Assembly (NCBI GenBank): GCA_028554755.1
Contig: JAPTOF010000006.1
Location: forward strand, 13,205,001 to 13,269,000
Direction of reading: 5' to 3'
DNA: 64,000 bases
Source of the DNA: Cordia subcordata
Taxonomy: Eukaryota > Streptophyta > Magnoliopsida > Boraginales > Cordiaceae
Part shown: positions 1 through 11,972 of the stretch, piece after piece
Layout of the letters: each line of letters begins with the position of its first letter
How positions within the stretch are numbered: position 1 is the stretch's first letter
Made by a program: the position numbers and the translations under genes
Notes under the pieces: model-generated
Database searches by the model: none
Told to the model about the DNA's origin: nothing
What the model saw: only the letters and a program-made list of their open reading frames with translations

Positions 1-1095
1 TTATGTAAGTAAAACTAATGTTTTTCATATAATGTTTGTGATATTTTTAATTGTTTTGAGTTAAGGACATTTTTGGAAAAAAATTTAAGATCCTTAGGAA
101 TGTTAGGTATGAAACAAACATCACAATTTAACATTCTTGGGAATTATCTAAAACTTTCCCAGAAATATTGTTGAATTACCAAACAATTTTAACTATATTC
201 CTGGGATTACATTCTTGGGAATAACAATCCGGGAAATGTCATTCTTGGGAATAATTTTTCATTATCTAAACCAAACGCCCCCTATATTCTTTCTAGCCTA
301 GGCAAAGAATTAAGATTCTAATGTTGTGTTTCTTGAGTAAATAGCCAAAATTTAATTTGAAACATCTATTATAATGTATGATTATATTATAGGATGATCT
401 AATATAATCTTATTTAAAATAAATTAAAAAAGGTAAAATTTACGATATTTTGTAATATGTGAAAGTAATATGACACTTCTATGTCAAAAGAAACTTAAAA
501 AAAAATTCCTTTGTATATGTATCTATATAATATAATAAATTTATACTTTAGAAAGTTTTGGAATTTTTTGGAGAGGTTTTGAAGAAATTGTTCGCTAATG
601 TGAGCAAGGGCGGAGCTAGGGGAAGACTAGAAGGAGGGGCTAGTTCCAAAAAATATTTTTACGTGTATTATATGTTGTATTTATTTAAAGAGAAGAAGAA
701 GGAAAAAATCCTACTTTGGGCCCCCTACAATTTTTTGTTAAAGGATAAATATTTTAAAACATGACACTAATACAATAACAACAACAATAGCTTTTTCTAA
801 ATATTTATCGTAGTCTTTTTTCTTGATTTCTTGGTTTTGAAACTTTGAATTCTGGTCATGATATTTTAGTGAGTTCTTTAGTTATTTAAAATGATATTTA
901 AGTGGTCAAATTTTTTTAAGGATTGGTAATTAATTTTGGTGGATAAATTTATAGCAATACTTAATCTATTTATCTTTTAGTTAGGCATTTTAAATTTTCT
1001 ATATAGAATAATTTACTTTGAGTATACAAATTATTAACTAATGTTGGATTCTTCATATAAAAATGTACTTTGTAAATGAAAAAAATACTCTTTTA
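1..1095. other. AT-rich intergenic sequence, no gene seen
   Basis: No supportable coding region. Around 66-290 a short motif (ttcttgggaat) recurs several times and the block ends in ccaaacgcccc, which looks like the end of an old non-autonomous DNA transposon cut by the window edge. I could not find its other end. Confidence 0.4.
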
Positions 1096-2777
1096 GGTAA
1101 ATTACACCAATCGTCTCTTATTTTTACCTCTCATAATATTCCCATCCTTTATATTTCATTTGTAACAAATTAGTCCCATAACTAATATCTTTGTATCACT
1201 GTTAGTCCCAACTTGATTTTTTGTTAGAAAAACACAATAAATATCACGCGCCTCTCACGTGCCAAGGTTCATATCATCCAAATACATTAAAATTTATTCT
1301 TCAAAGTGTAAATTACACCAATCGTCTCTTTCATTTGTGACATATTAGTCCCATAACTAATAGTTTTGTGCTGCTGTTAGTCCCAACTCGATTTTTCATT
1401 AAAAGATCACAAAAAACATCATGTGTGGCTCACATGGATTACATTTTTGCTCTTTTGGCAAGACTAATATTATCCAAATGCATAAAAAATTGTAACAAAT
1501 CATTAAAAATCACAAAACATAGAAATTGTTAGGTAGCTCAAAACCCACAAACAGACACACACACACGTACACTCACTTGATATCAAGTAGATAGGGCTAT
1601 CTTTCTCTCAACACTCATTAACTCCTATCTTAGGCTAACACAAATAAAGCCCCAAAATAATAAAAACCCTTATTTTTAGGGAAGTTGTTGGTGCTAATGC
1701 GCTCCAATAATTCCCCTATTTAATCCCCTAAATTTTGGATATTCTTTCAACCCCAAACCAAAACACCCATATATGGGATGAGCTTTTTCATCCTCCAAAC
1801 CCCATCCCAATAGTTGCAAATTACTATGGTCACGAATGCCTTAAGAAATAAAGAAGTTATTGGAGTGAAGCTAAAATAGAGATTCCTTAAACTGAGTGAT
1901 TGATAAAAAATAGGAGAGCTACCAGAGTATAACTAAAAATAGGGGTCTCAAAATATAAGAAAATGGCTCAAATCATTTAAATTTAGGGAAAAAATAGAGG
2001 AATTGTTGGAAATAGCCTTATATTAATATTACAGTAAAGTATCTATGGAAGCTATGTTGGAAGACTTGGAAGGGAAAGGAGATAGTGAAAAGGGTCAAAA
2101 AGGTGGGGTGGATGATGGGGTGAGAGTGCTTGTAGTGAGGATAAAGGTAGATGGGTAGCCAAGGGGAGTGTGTTGGTAGTTTTGCTAGGGTATAAGTTGA
2201 AGCCGTGGAGGAGATGGAGGTTGAGGTGGAGGAGATGCTATGGGAGTGTAAGGGTGTAGAGGTGTTCAAAGTAGTGGAAGGTGAAGGGACATCGGAAGGT
2301 GAAATGACATCTTATGTTTGAGAATCTAAAAATGATCAAAGTGCATAAGAGAATTTTCCAATTTTTCCTTTTGGGGTTTGGCAAATGGATTTTAATGTGT
2401 TTGGACGATATTAGTCTTGGCCAAAAAGCAAAGATCCACATGAGGTGCATATGATATTTTTGTGATTTTTTAGCGAAAAATCAAGTTGGGACTAATAGCG
2501 ACACAAAACTATTAGTCATGGGACCAATATATCACAAATAAAAGACAAGGGACGATTGGTATAGTTTACACTTTAGAAAATAAATTTTAATATGTTTGGA
2601 CGATATTAACTTTGGCACATTAGATACACGTGATATTTAATGTGATTTTCTAACAGAAAATCAAGTTGGGACTAATGGCAGCACAAAAATTTTAGTTATG
2701 AGACTAATTTACAAATGAAGATAAGAGATAGGAATGTTATGAGAGAGAAAGATAAAGGATGATTGGTGTAATTTATC
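1096..2777. mobile_element. MULE-like element with doubled terminal inverted repeats
   Basis: The outer ends are inverted copies of each other: ggtaaattacaccaatcg at 1096 matches the reverse complement of the sequence ending at 2777. Each end consists of two related units of about 200 bp. On the left these are about 1096-1306 and 1307-1500. On the right they are about 2440-2573 and 2574-2777. Each unit contains the same blocks (attagtcccataact, gttagtcccaact). The flanks (actctttta / ttactttta) could be a decayed 9-bp target-site duplication, but only 6 of 9 bases match. No transposase is present. The middle (about 2080-2290) is G-rich and unlike its surroundings. Assignment to Mutator-like elements is by analogy with the better-preserved elements in this window. 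Confidence 0.6.
1692..2018. mobile_element. MITE-like inverted-repeat element nested in the MULE
   Basis: The left end carries caataattcccctatttaa and the right end carries its imperfect inverted complement (aaatagaggaattgttgg). The arms are about 40 bp. There is no coding capacity and no clear target-site duplication. End coordinates are approximate. Confidence 0.4.
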
Positions 2778-5700
2778 TTACTTTTATTTAATAAATTTTT
2801 GAAATAGCTTTTAAAAAGATTTAACTCTAAAAAAGTCAACTTTTTTCTAGTGTTATAAAGAGCATGCCTTTTTAATAAGCCAATTGAAATTGTCCTTCCG
2901 CACATTTAACATAATTTTTAAAGGGTAAACATGATATTATATATGTATCTAATCACCCTAATTTTTTAAAAGATAGCTTATTTTTTACATAAAAAAATTA
3001 TTTTCGCATTCATGTAAAAAATTATTTTACACCCTAATTAGGCGAGTCCAACTTCGTTAACTTAATTAGTTAACTTTCTTTTTGATCACTTTACCTTTTT
3101 TTTCCCTTTTTTGCTAAATAGTATTATATTTTATTATAATTAAAATATTTAATAATGTTGATATTTTTAATTAAATCTCGGCCCCGCAACCTTAAATTTC
3201 TAGCTTTATTCCTGAATGTGAGAGTAAAATTTAAATTGTACTCCAAAAAATTGTTGATGGGTAAAGAGAAGGTTTATCAGGCTATTTAATGTAGGATTAC
3301 TCTCACAATTGGTCCCCATTATTAAAATTAATCAAGTTTAATTTAGCTATTATAATTTGAAAATATTTATATTAATCCTTAATGTTTCATAAATTTAACT
3401 TAGTTGCCTACGTGTATATCAATCCTATATATTTCGTAAAATTATTCAAATTAGTCCTCTATTTAAGAAAAAATTAGTATAAATGAACTAATCAAATAAA
3501 ATTCTGAAATATTGAGGGTTATTATGAATATTTCTAAACCATAGAGATTAATTTGACTATCTTTGTAAAATACTGAGTACTAATTTAAATAATTTAAAAT
3601 AAAAAGAATTAATTTGAAAAAGTATAACAACTTGGATTTTTTTTGGGTGTAATTAACCCTTTAGTGTAGTTTACTTTTCTTCAATTCTCATTCCCTCCTC
3701 TCTTACGAGAATGAAAAAACAGAATATATCAATTCTTTGACCCTTTAAAAATGACAAAATCACCATCTCAATAAAAAAATAAAAACTAATTATTAAGTCA
3801 TACCGCAATTAAGCTTAGAAGCTCTTTGGAGGGGTGACAAGAAGTTTTTGGTACCAAAAATCATCTCATTTTATATGTCTCTAGAATCTAGATATTTGAT
3901 TTAGAAATTCATATTTTTAAACAATAGAAAAAAATTTAATATTATATTTTGACCCTAATACAAAACTTAAGAGTATTGCATACTCTCCACTGATTTGAAA
4001 AAAAAAAAAAACTCAACCCCCCACAAAACATGCATGGTTGTCCGAAAATACTAGTTTTTTGTACAAAATGACACATGATCCTCTCTGTCTATTATATTTC
4101 CCCCATCAGTTTTGGATGACATGTACTAAAACTATAATTATTTTACAATTTTGGTTTTTTTTTTTCTTCTGATGGTGTTAGCAATTTATTGGACGAAAAA
4201 TGCCCCCGAAGGTCACAACTGATTAGTTGTATGTAATGATGATAATGCCCCGTTGTTCTTTTTTCTGATTTCAGTCGATCGCTAAATTTTAGTTGTTAAA
4301 AGTCAGTTTTCTAGGAGTGATACTTCTTTTTCCTTTGCCAAAAACCCTTCACCAAAACCACCACCTTATAGCCTTATTCTTCTTTTCTTTCTTTTTCTTT
4401 TTTCCCCTAAAAAGATTACAGTTTTGAGCTTTTTGTTTTTCTAAATCAATGGTGATATGGATCCAAAATAGCCACTTTATAGCACTTTTTTTTTCCTTTA
4501 AAAACCTAAGTTACTTCTCCGGCATGTAAAGGTAGGATAAAAAATCTCGTGATTTCGTGACTTTCGTCCGTCAAAAGTCCGACAATAATGCTAATGATAA
4601 ATGCAAAAGATAAATACTGTCAATGTGTTTGCATGAAAAATTTTCCGTGTGGCCGATAATATTCGGCCAAAGCCTTGACCAAGCTTTGATATTCTGTGAA
4701 GATACCATCATCAAGCCTTGGAATCTCGTCGACTACTTGATGTCTGAGCAAACTAATTTTGAGTGGGTTATTTGGAACGTTAATAAAAGTTTTGTGCATT
4801 TCACTTTCATATCAAATTAAATTCCGACTTTAAAATCTTCTTTTTCTAAGAGGTTATTTGGATTGGCTTATCAAAAAGTAACACTTTGAGTTTTAAGTAG
4901 ATTTTTTTTATTGTCGACTTCAAGTAGTTATGTGTTTGAATAAAAGTTATAGTTGTAAAAATAAATATTTACATATTTGATTAAAGTGGGTTGAAAAGTA
5001 AGTTATGTGATTAAAATAATTATTAAGGACATTAAAAATAAAATTTAAAAAGGTAAATATAAAATAAAAGAGTAAAAATATTTTAATAATAAAATAAAAA
5101 GGTAAAGATAAGATAGTAAATGATTTGGTCAAATTTGTTTTTTTTTCAAAATATTTAAAGCCATAAAAAGTAAAAGTTGGGGTTGGAGAGTTTTTTAATT
5201 TCTACTTAAAACTGCTTAAAAAAGTACTTTTTTTATTAAAATAAATATTTTTATTAATTTAAATTAGATTTTAAGCAGGTTTAATTCAAAAAAAAAAAAA
5301 ACAAAACCAAACACCAACTACAAAGAAAGATCCCTTACAATGCACGTGCAAACGCAAAAGAGTACCAAGTTGAAAATAAGGCAATACCGTCGGGCCGGAT
5401 CGTTCAGATTGGGCCGGTAATGCATCTTGCTTGCTCTTTGTCCTAGGTAGTGTTCATGTAATGCACCATGCTCCACTCTGTTTTAACTTATCATTTCCGC
5501 TATATTTGTCCTTATTAATTTCTCTTCCACAAGTCCAAATTCTTAAATGCACCTAAGAGTTGGATAGAGTAATTACATATTAATTTATTGTGACAAAGAT
5601 TACGATGTTCGAACCTACAATCTTCCATTATAAATTACATGATTTTTAATTGAATTAAAACATGTACTGAGACACAACTAGTATATATCACGGAACGTAT

Positions 5701-5903
5701 AGCTTAAGATAAATATAACAAACTAGTTGGAAATTTTCCATCATTTATATGTGGTCCTCCAGGAAACGAAGTGGATTAGTTTTTTAAATGGTTAAATCTT
5801 GAAAAAGGTGATTGAAGACCTCCTGATTTGCAATTCTTCATCTTATTGCCTTCTCTTTATAGGTGTCATGGTCATATAATAACTAAGAGAGTGGGGAGAA
5901 AAT
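2778..5903. other. Intergenic AT-rich sequence with old repeat fragments
   Basis: No gene is supported. About 4855-5320 resembles a worn non-autonomous element: it begins with ggttatttggattggctt, ends with a poly-A run and caaaaccaaacacc, and recurs in related form near 17150-17340 and 60690-61230. About 3290-3660 (ggattactctcac ... gtgtaattaaccct) may be another worn element. Short ORFs here have no recognisable content. Confidence 0.4.
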
Positions 5904-6131
5904 GGGCCTATTTGAATTGGTTTTTTTTAAGAAAAAAATACTATTTTTTGTCAAAAAGTTATATTAAATTTCTAATAACTATTTGATTTGGTTTCCATAA
6001 AAGTTGAAACTCTGAAAAAAGTTCAAATACAGTTTTTTTTAGAAGCCATAATTTTCAACTTCTAAAAAAAAACTATTTTTCAAAAGTTGTTAAAAAAAGC
6101 GCTTTTAAAAAAAGTAAATCCAAATGGACCC
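5904..6131. repeat. MITE-like element, gggYc-tttgga-tt family, copy 1
   Basis: Ends are gggcctatttgaattggt and the complement of gtaaatccaaatggaccc. The interior is poly-A/poly-T rich and close to imperfectly palindromic. A clear relative with the same interior (aactctgaaaaa, aagctgttaaaaaa) lies at 23546-23775, and a more diverged one at 9206-9462. No certain target-site duplication was found, so the superfamily is open. Confidence 0.5.
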
Positions 6132-6198
6132 TATGTTAATACTACATTATTATTTATTAAGGTACTATTTTTTAACTTGTTGCCACCAAAAGAAAAAG

Positions 6199-6633
6199 TG
6201 TTAGGAAATTAGGGCGTATAACACATACTCATGCAGCAGAATTAAAGCACGAGTAACAAGAAAAGAGTACGCACAATTAAATGTGATTTGGCCCTTTGCC
6301 TACGTCCACGAAAAACTCCACTAGATAGAAAAGAGTACAAACGCAATAGGACTTTTCACACGGATAGAAAAGTCTAAACCCTCTCTTGCGGTGTTCTTCC
6401 AGTGGTTCTTTCTCTCTCAGCCTAGACCTATTGCAAGACACACATATCTTTCAACTAATACAAGAGTTCTATTTATAGAGGAGATTTCCTTGTTGTCCAA
6501 GACAAATGATTTCCTAATCTATCAATCCTATCATAACTAAGACTCTTACCATAACTAGAATTTTGACTCTCATTAAGACTCTTTCCTAATTTCAATATGG
6601 ACTTGGACTTAGCACTTGAGTCATAACCCAACA
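6199..6633 (-). repeat. 3' LTR of the gag-only copia element
   Basis: 435 bp, TG...CA on both strands. Very similar to 8444-8863, with a short extra stretch near 6395-6410 (ttcttccagtggttc) missing from the other LTR. Confidence 0.85.
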
Positions 6634-7156
6634 AATTCCTTCCTTGGCGAGAAGTGCCAAGAATCTCCACAGTAGGCGAGAACGTCACTCTTCTCTTCTT
6701 CTTAGCCTTCACTTGAGCTTCTTCACACTTGTCACATTCGTCTCTTAGCGCAGTGCATCCCTCCAAGTAGCACACGTGCTTCTCGTTCTTCCTTTCTTCA
6801 AGAACTAGCTCCTCTCCACGGTACACTTTGCAGTAGTCTTCTTCACCAATGTATTGGTGCCCTCTTGATGCCAACTCACCTAGCGAAATTATGTTAGACA
6901 CACAAGATGGCACATATCTCACATTAGAGGCGGTCTTGATACTACCATTGTGGAGCGTCAGGCGAACTCTCCGAATGCCGGCAACTTTCATCTTCTGATT
7001 GTTCCCAACAGTGATATATCCAAGCCTCTTATCCAAGTGCAAAGTGTCAAAACTAGCTTTATCATTGCAAACGTGAAACGTTCCCACTGAATCCAACACC
7101 CAATCAGTCTTCTTCTTTTTCAAGCCTTCATTAGCGTCCTCGCTTACTGCCATCAA
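6473..7156 (-). pseudogene. Copia protease start, truncated and read into the LTR
   Basis: This lies in the same frame as the upstream gag and is separated from it by a TGA at 7241-7243 and 28 further codons. Near its start it has WVLDSVGTFHVC, which matches the region around the catalytic Asp-Ser/Thr-Gly of copia proteases. Here an extra residue pattern (DSVG instead of DSGA) breaks the catalytic triad motif. The rest resembles the pre-integrase spacer up to about residue 140. The remaining residues are LTR read-through. There is no integrase. Probably inactive as a protease. Confidence 0.6.
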
Positions 7157-7240
7157 AACAGACTCACTACCATCTCTATCATCACCCTCAACAAGGTTAG
7201 CAGAGTCCTCACCATAAACCTTTTCTTTGCCCTTAGATCT

Positions 7241-8044
7241 TCACTCTCTAAGGCTCTTCATGTCCTCTCTCAATCTAGGACATCTTGGTTGGATATGGTC
7301 CTTCTCTTTGTAGTAGGAGCACTTTCGATCGTCTTCTCCATCCCCAGCTCGGCTTTTTGATCTCAATCTACCTCTGCGAGAATTCCCTCTTCCAGAACTC
7401 CTCCATCGATTCGAACCTTCAATGGTTAGTGCTTGATCTCCATTAGACACAGTACTTCTTCCTAACATCCTCTCGTTCTCTCTCAAGAGCGTAGTCGCTT
7501 TGTTTAGCTCGAGAGTCTTTTTCCCAACGAGGATTGATTGTACGAATGGCTTGTACAACTTCAGCAAGGAAGATAGTAGTACGAGCGCTTGTTCTTCATC
7601 CATAATTCTTTTATCAGGCTCCTCAACACTTATGAGCTTGACCACTAACTCGTTGAATTTGTTAATGTGATCCTGGATGGCGGTTCCTTCTTCCATCTTA
7701 AACGTGTAAAGCTCCGTTCTCAAACACAATCGGTTGGTGATTGACTTTGACTCATAAATATTCTCCAACTTATCGAACACACCGCTCACAGTTGTCTCAT
7801 CAATCACATGACATTTAATTTGCGGTGCTAACGCCAACCGAATTGAATTTGCAGCTCTTCGTTGTAGGGACTTCCACTTCTTATTATTGACTTCTTCTGG
7901 TTTCACCTCTTCTAGCACTTCATTAAGGCCTTGCTGTGCCAAAAGGTCCTCGATAGTATTCCTCCACAAGTTGAAGTTCATGTTCCCATCAACTATTGGA
8001 ATTTCAAACTTCGTACCAGTCGTCGTCATGGCTCTTATGCACAA
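7241..8044 (-). CDS. Copia-type Gag polyprotein
   Basis: 267 residues. After a short start, a second Met is followed by TTTGTKFEIPIVDG, the usual beginning of plant copia Gag, with the conserved FNLWRNTIEDLL stretch. The gag domain fills about residues 10-200. An Arg/Gly/Ser-rich basic segment follows (about 210-235), then a zinc-knuckle-like CSYYKEKDHIQPRC near the C-terminus. The second knuckle Cys is replaced by Tyr, so metal binding may be impaired. It would form the virus-like particle of the retrotransposon. The reading frame continues after a single TGA into the protease remnant. The TGA could be a CGA to TGA decay, as methylated plant DNA often shows. Confidence 0.75.
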   Translation of the reverse strand: MCIRAMTTTGTKFEIPIVDGNMNFNLWRNTIEDLLAQQGLNEVLEEVKPEEVNNKKWKSLQRRAANSIRLALAPQIKCHVIDETTVSGVFDKLENIYESKSITNRLCLRTELYTFKMEEGTAIQDHINKFNELVVKLISVEEPDKRIMDEEQALVLLSSLLKLYKPFVQSILVGKKTLELNKATTLLRENERMLGRSTVSNGDQALTIEGSNRWRSSGRGNSRRGRLRSKSRAGDGEDDRKCSYYKEKDHIQPRCPRLREDMKSLRE

Positions 8045-8443
8045 ATTCGCTAAAACTCAACAATCCAGCAAGAATTTGGCAGAATTGACCCAAAAAACGG
8101 ATTCAGGACGTCGGAAAACGGTGAGGAGACCCTCAGTCAACAATGTCAAACCCCTGTAGTCCTTTGGTCAACGCTGGTCAAACCTTATGTTTGACCACAA
8201 ACTCACAAAACTTGACCTGCTTGTATCTTATAATCTGACAGTCGGATCGTTGCAAAATTTTAGTAGCTTACTCTCCTTGCTGCAACAAACACACAGCAAT
8301 AAATAGATCGTTGATCGGACACCGGAAAGGCCTCCAAATGTGACCAGTAGATCAGCGAATTTTTTTAACTCCTCTTCGGTGTTTCTTTTTTCGTTTTTCG
8401 TGCAAACCAGCATCCTTCCTCCAAACTAGCTCTCGATACCACT

Positions 8444-8863
8444 TGTTAGAAAATTAAGACGCATAACACACACTCATGCAGTGAAATTAAAGCACAAGTA
8501 ATGAGAAAAGAGTACGCACAATTAAACGTGGTTCGGTCCTCTGCCTATGTCCACGAAAAACTCCACTAGATAGAAAATAGTACAAACTCAATAGGACTTT
8601 TTGCACGGATAGAAAAGTCTAAACCCTCCCTCGCAGTCTTTCTCTCTCAGCCTAGACCTATTGCAAGACACACATATCTTTCAACTAATATAAGAGTCCT
8701 ATTTATAGAGGAGATTTCCTTATCGTCCAAGACAAAGGATTTCCTAATCTATTAATCTTACCATAACTAAGACTCTTACCATAACTAGAATTTTGACTCT
8801 CATTAAGACTCTTTTCTAATTTCAATATGGACTTGGGCTTAGCACTTGAGCTATAACCCAACA
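8444..8863 (-). repeat. 5' LTR of the gag-only copia element
   Basis: 420 bp, partner of 6199-6633. The primer-binding-site-like sequence directly adjoins its inner end (8430-8443). Confidence 0.85.
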
Positions 8864-9205
8864 AAAAGAAAAAGAAAAAAATTTTACATTAATTTTTGTA
8901 TAATTTGTTGAATTAACTATTTAATTTTTATTTTTGAAAACTTGGTTCATATATAATCTCTATGTGATCTCCAAAAGAAAAAAAAAAAAAAAGACATGAA
9001 TCTCATGTAATGACCCACATCATTTTGAGTTGGGATATTTCATTAATTTATTAATGATGGTGTACGTGCATAATTAGTAATGCATCGATGAATCACTTCA
9101 AACCAATTAATTAGAGATTCAATTATTGATCTTACCTATGATACCAGTCTTGCTTAGAGGGCAGGGGGTACATACAACATATGAAATGCTGAGATATCCA
9201 AATTA

Positions 9206-9462
9206 GGACATGTTTGGTTGGCTTTTTTGTTCTCTCTCTCTCTTTATATACAACACATCTTTTTTTTTTTTTTTAAAGATAAATTCTTTTTGTAATAACT
9301 AATTAAGTGTATTGTTATGATTTTTAAAAAACCTTACACTCTGAAAAAAGCTCAAATAAGACTTTTTTCAGAAATAAAAAATTTAATTTTCTTAAATAAT
9401 TACTTTCTTTTAAAAAAGTTATTAAAAAAGGTATTTTTAAAAAAGCAACCCAAACGAAACTT
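9206..9462. repeat. MITE-like element, diverged relative of 5904-6131
   Basis: Begins ggacatgtttggttggc and ends gcaacccaaacgaaac. It has the same poly-A/T interior plan with aaaaagctcaaa. The stretch 8869-9205 before it holds no gene. Confidence 0.4.
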
Positions 9463-9587
9463 AATTCCGTGATTCCATATCAATGACTTTGCTAATTATT
9501 ATTACATTGCAGTACCATTGTCTTCCACATATGCATTTTCACTAAAGAGGTTGTTTAATTAGATGTTTATTCTTATAAATACTTATG

Positions 9588-9969
9588 TGTTGTGATATGG
9601 ACAATCATCAAAAGGAAGAGATATTTTTTTTAGAGCAAAAATAAAGTGAAAAATCTTGACAAAGCATGCAATATTTGAAAATGAAAGTCAAGAGTTGCAT
9701 GCAAAAGTTGAAAGCAATATGAAGCTATATGCAAGTTAGGAGGAAAAGCCATGCATTACATTTAATGTGATGAAGAAAATTAAGCCTTGCATTAAATGTT
9801 TGTCTCCCATTTTTGGCTTATATATACCAAGTCCCGGGAGCAATTGATCTATGTAAGAAAAGAAAAGAAGAAGAAAATTAGAGAGAAATAAGAGTGATCT
9901 TATATTGTATTAGAAAAGATTTTATTCGAGTTATTTCACACCATATTATATTTAAGTTATTTTATAACA
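9588..9969 (+). repeat. Probable 5' LTR, unpaired
   Basis: 382 bp bounded by TG and CA. The call rests on position and on the leader sequence that follows, because no second copy lies in the window. It contains a TATA-like segment (cttatatatacc) at about 9818-9830. Confidence 0.5.
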
Positions 9970-10580
9970 CGTTATCAGCACGAGTCTCCACCAATGAGAA
10001 GTTCTACAAATTATTAAAAGGATCACGATTCTATAAAAAATTTTGGTAACAGTTCTTATTTTATTTTTGGTATTACATCATAACTATAACATAAAATTTT
10101 TATTATCCTATTTATTTTACATTGCATTTATTCTAGAAATAAAATTTCTATTATATTATTTCTTCTAGAATAGATTATTGCAATATTTCCTCTTTAATAA
10201 AATAATAATGATAAAATAAAATAATAACAAATACTGTAATTTTTCAGAAGGCCTAATTACCATGACTTTTGACGACGTGATCACCTTGACTTTTGGACAT
10301 GTGATTATGCTGACTTAATTAAAAAAAAATGATGACTTCTAAGGATATAAACACCAATATAATTATATAATGACTAATTACAATAATTACACTAACATGT
10401 TATTTACATTTGAAATTAATATCGTTATATCATGTCATGTTTATTAAGTCTCATATGCCATATTTATAATATTTTAATTTCTTTCTATATGCTTATATTT
10501 ACTGGTCAACAAGGTACATTCAGGTAAATATATTATTATTTCACTTACTAATTTGTTTTTTGAAATATGTTATATTCATA

Positions 10581-11626
10581 ATGTCAAATCTCACAAAACT
10601 TGAGTTTTTGGCCCTTGATATTTCTGGCAACAACTATTTACCATAAATCTTTGATGCTGAAATACATCTCAATGCCAAGAACCTTGGAAAAACAATTATA
10701 AAAGGAAATAGCGCATCCTTATAGGATTGCACTAAAGCATTAATATTCCTTCGTCATCATCTCCATGAGAGGCTTAAAGCCGAATACCTTACAGTAAAGG
10801 ATCTACAAGTCCTTTGGCAAAATTTGAAGAAAAGATTTAATCATCCTAAAATAGTGATCCTTCCTAAAGCTTGTTACGAGTTGATTCACCTGCGATTGTA
10901 GGATTTTAAAACTGTAAGCAAGTATAACTCCACTGTATTTAGAATTATTTCACAATGAAATTATCCTTGTTACGAGTGGATTTACCTGCGATTGTAGGAT
11001 TTTAAAACTGTAAGTGAGTATAACTCCACTGTATTTAAAATTACTTCACAATTAAAATTATACGGAGAAAAAATCATTGATAAAGACATGTTAGAGAAGA
11101 CATTCTCTACTTTCTACGCATCTAATACACTCTTACAACAACAATATAGAGAGCGTGGTTCAAAAAATATTTTGAGTTAATCTCTTATTTTCTTGTTGCT
11201 GGGCAAAATAATGAGCTCTTTATTAAAAACCATCAAACACAACCAATTGGCTCGGAATCATTTCCTAAAATGAGGGAAATTGCATTTCTTGAGGTGAATG
11301 CTACATCATCAGATAATTATGGTCATGGGCGTGGTCGTGGTCGTGGTTGTGGCTGTGGCTGTGGTTATAAACATGGTAATAGTCGTAATTTTCATAGGTT
11401 CAATAGACTAAATTTCAAAAGACAAGGAAATGACGACAAAGGAAATAATCCACGAAATAAATCTTTTCAACATAGTGAAAGTATTTGCTATAGATGTGAT
11501 ATGAAAGGATATTGGCATCAAACATGTCATACTGCTAAACATCTCATGGATCTTTATCAAGTTTCGTTGAAAGAAAAAGGAAAAGGTATGGAGACAAATC
11601 TTGTTGAACAAATACTCAAATGAATT
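10581..11626 (+). pseudogene. Degenerate copia Gag
   Basis: The translation starts MSNLTKLEFLALDISG, the usual start of one plant copia Gag type, and continues with LRHHLHERLKAEYLTVKDLQ. It is broken by several stops and frameshifts. A segment of about 105 bp is duplicated in tandem (around 10870-10965 and 10975-11070). The last part, 11270-11623, is open. It has a Gly/Arg-rich run (GHGRGRGRGCGCGCGYKHG) and a zinc-knuckle remnant CYRCDMKGYWHQTC in which the His position holds Tyr. Not functional. Confidence 0.65.
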
Positions 11627-11972
11627 ACATACACCTTGACTGCTTTGACTTCTTTGAAGATGCTACTGAAAATATTGAGCAATTAATTAGTGATGGAAAT
11701 GTCCATCCAGATTAATCTTTATATAAAAATAGAATGTTTTTATTATATCGAACTATTTGTCACTTTAATGCTTTATTTTAGCTTGAATGTAATATTTATC
11801 TTTTATTAAATGATTGTCATATCTTTGCTAATATTTGTGTATTTTCTTTATTACTATTTGTGAAGAACTATGGATTTGCAACATATCAATAATAGAGAAA
11901 TATGTTTGGCTGATAGTGCTACAACACATACTATTCTCAAGAATAAGAAGTATTTCTTATGTATGACATCGT

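Larger units (their letters stand above)
6199..8863 (-). mobile_element. Non-autonomous Ty1/copia element (gag plus protease start only)
   Basis: Both LTRs are present (6199-6633 and 8444-8863). They are flanked by a perfect 5-bp duplication, aaaag, at 6194-6198 and 8864-8868. The element reads on the minus strand. Next to the 8444 LTR the minus strand has agtggtatcgagagc, a variant of the initiator-Met primer site. A purine-rich tract lies inside the 6633 end. The interior is only 1.8 kb and encodes gag and the start of protease. Integrase, reverse transcriptase and RNase H are absent, and the frame runs directly into the 3' LTR. This fits a gag-only element that depends on a full copia partner. 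Confidence 0.85.
9588..11972 (+). mobile_element. Truncated Ty1/copia element: 5' LTR, gag, start of protease
   Basis: A probable LTR (9588-9969, tgttgtgatatgg ... ttataaca) is followed by cgttatcagcacgag, a leader seen after the 5' LTR of many plant copia elements. A degenerate gag follows (10581-11626), then a protease start containing CLADSATTHTI at about 11905-11945. The reading frame is lost by 11972. No integrase, reverse transcriptase or 3' LTR was found. Confidence 0.6.
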
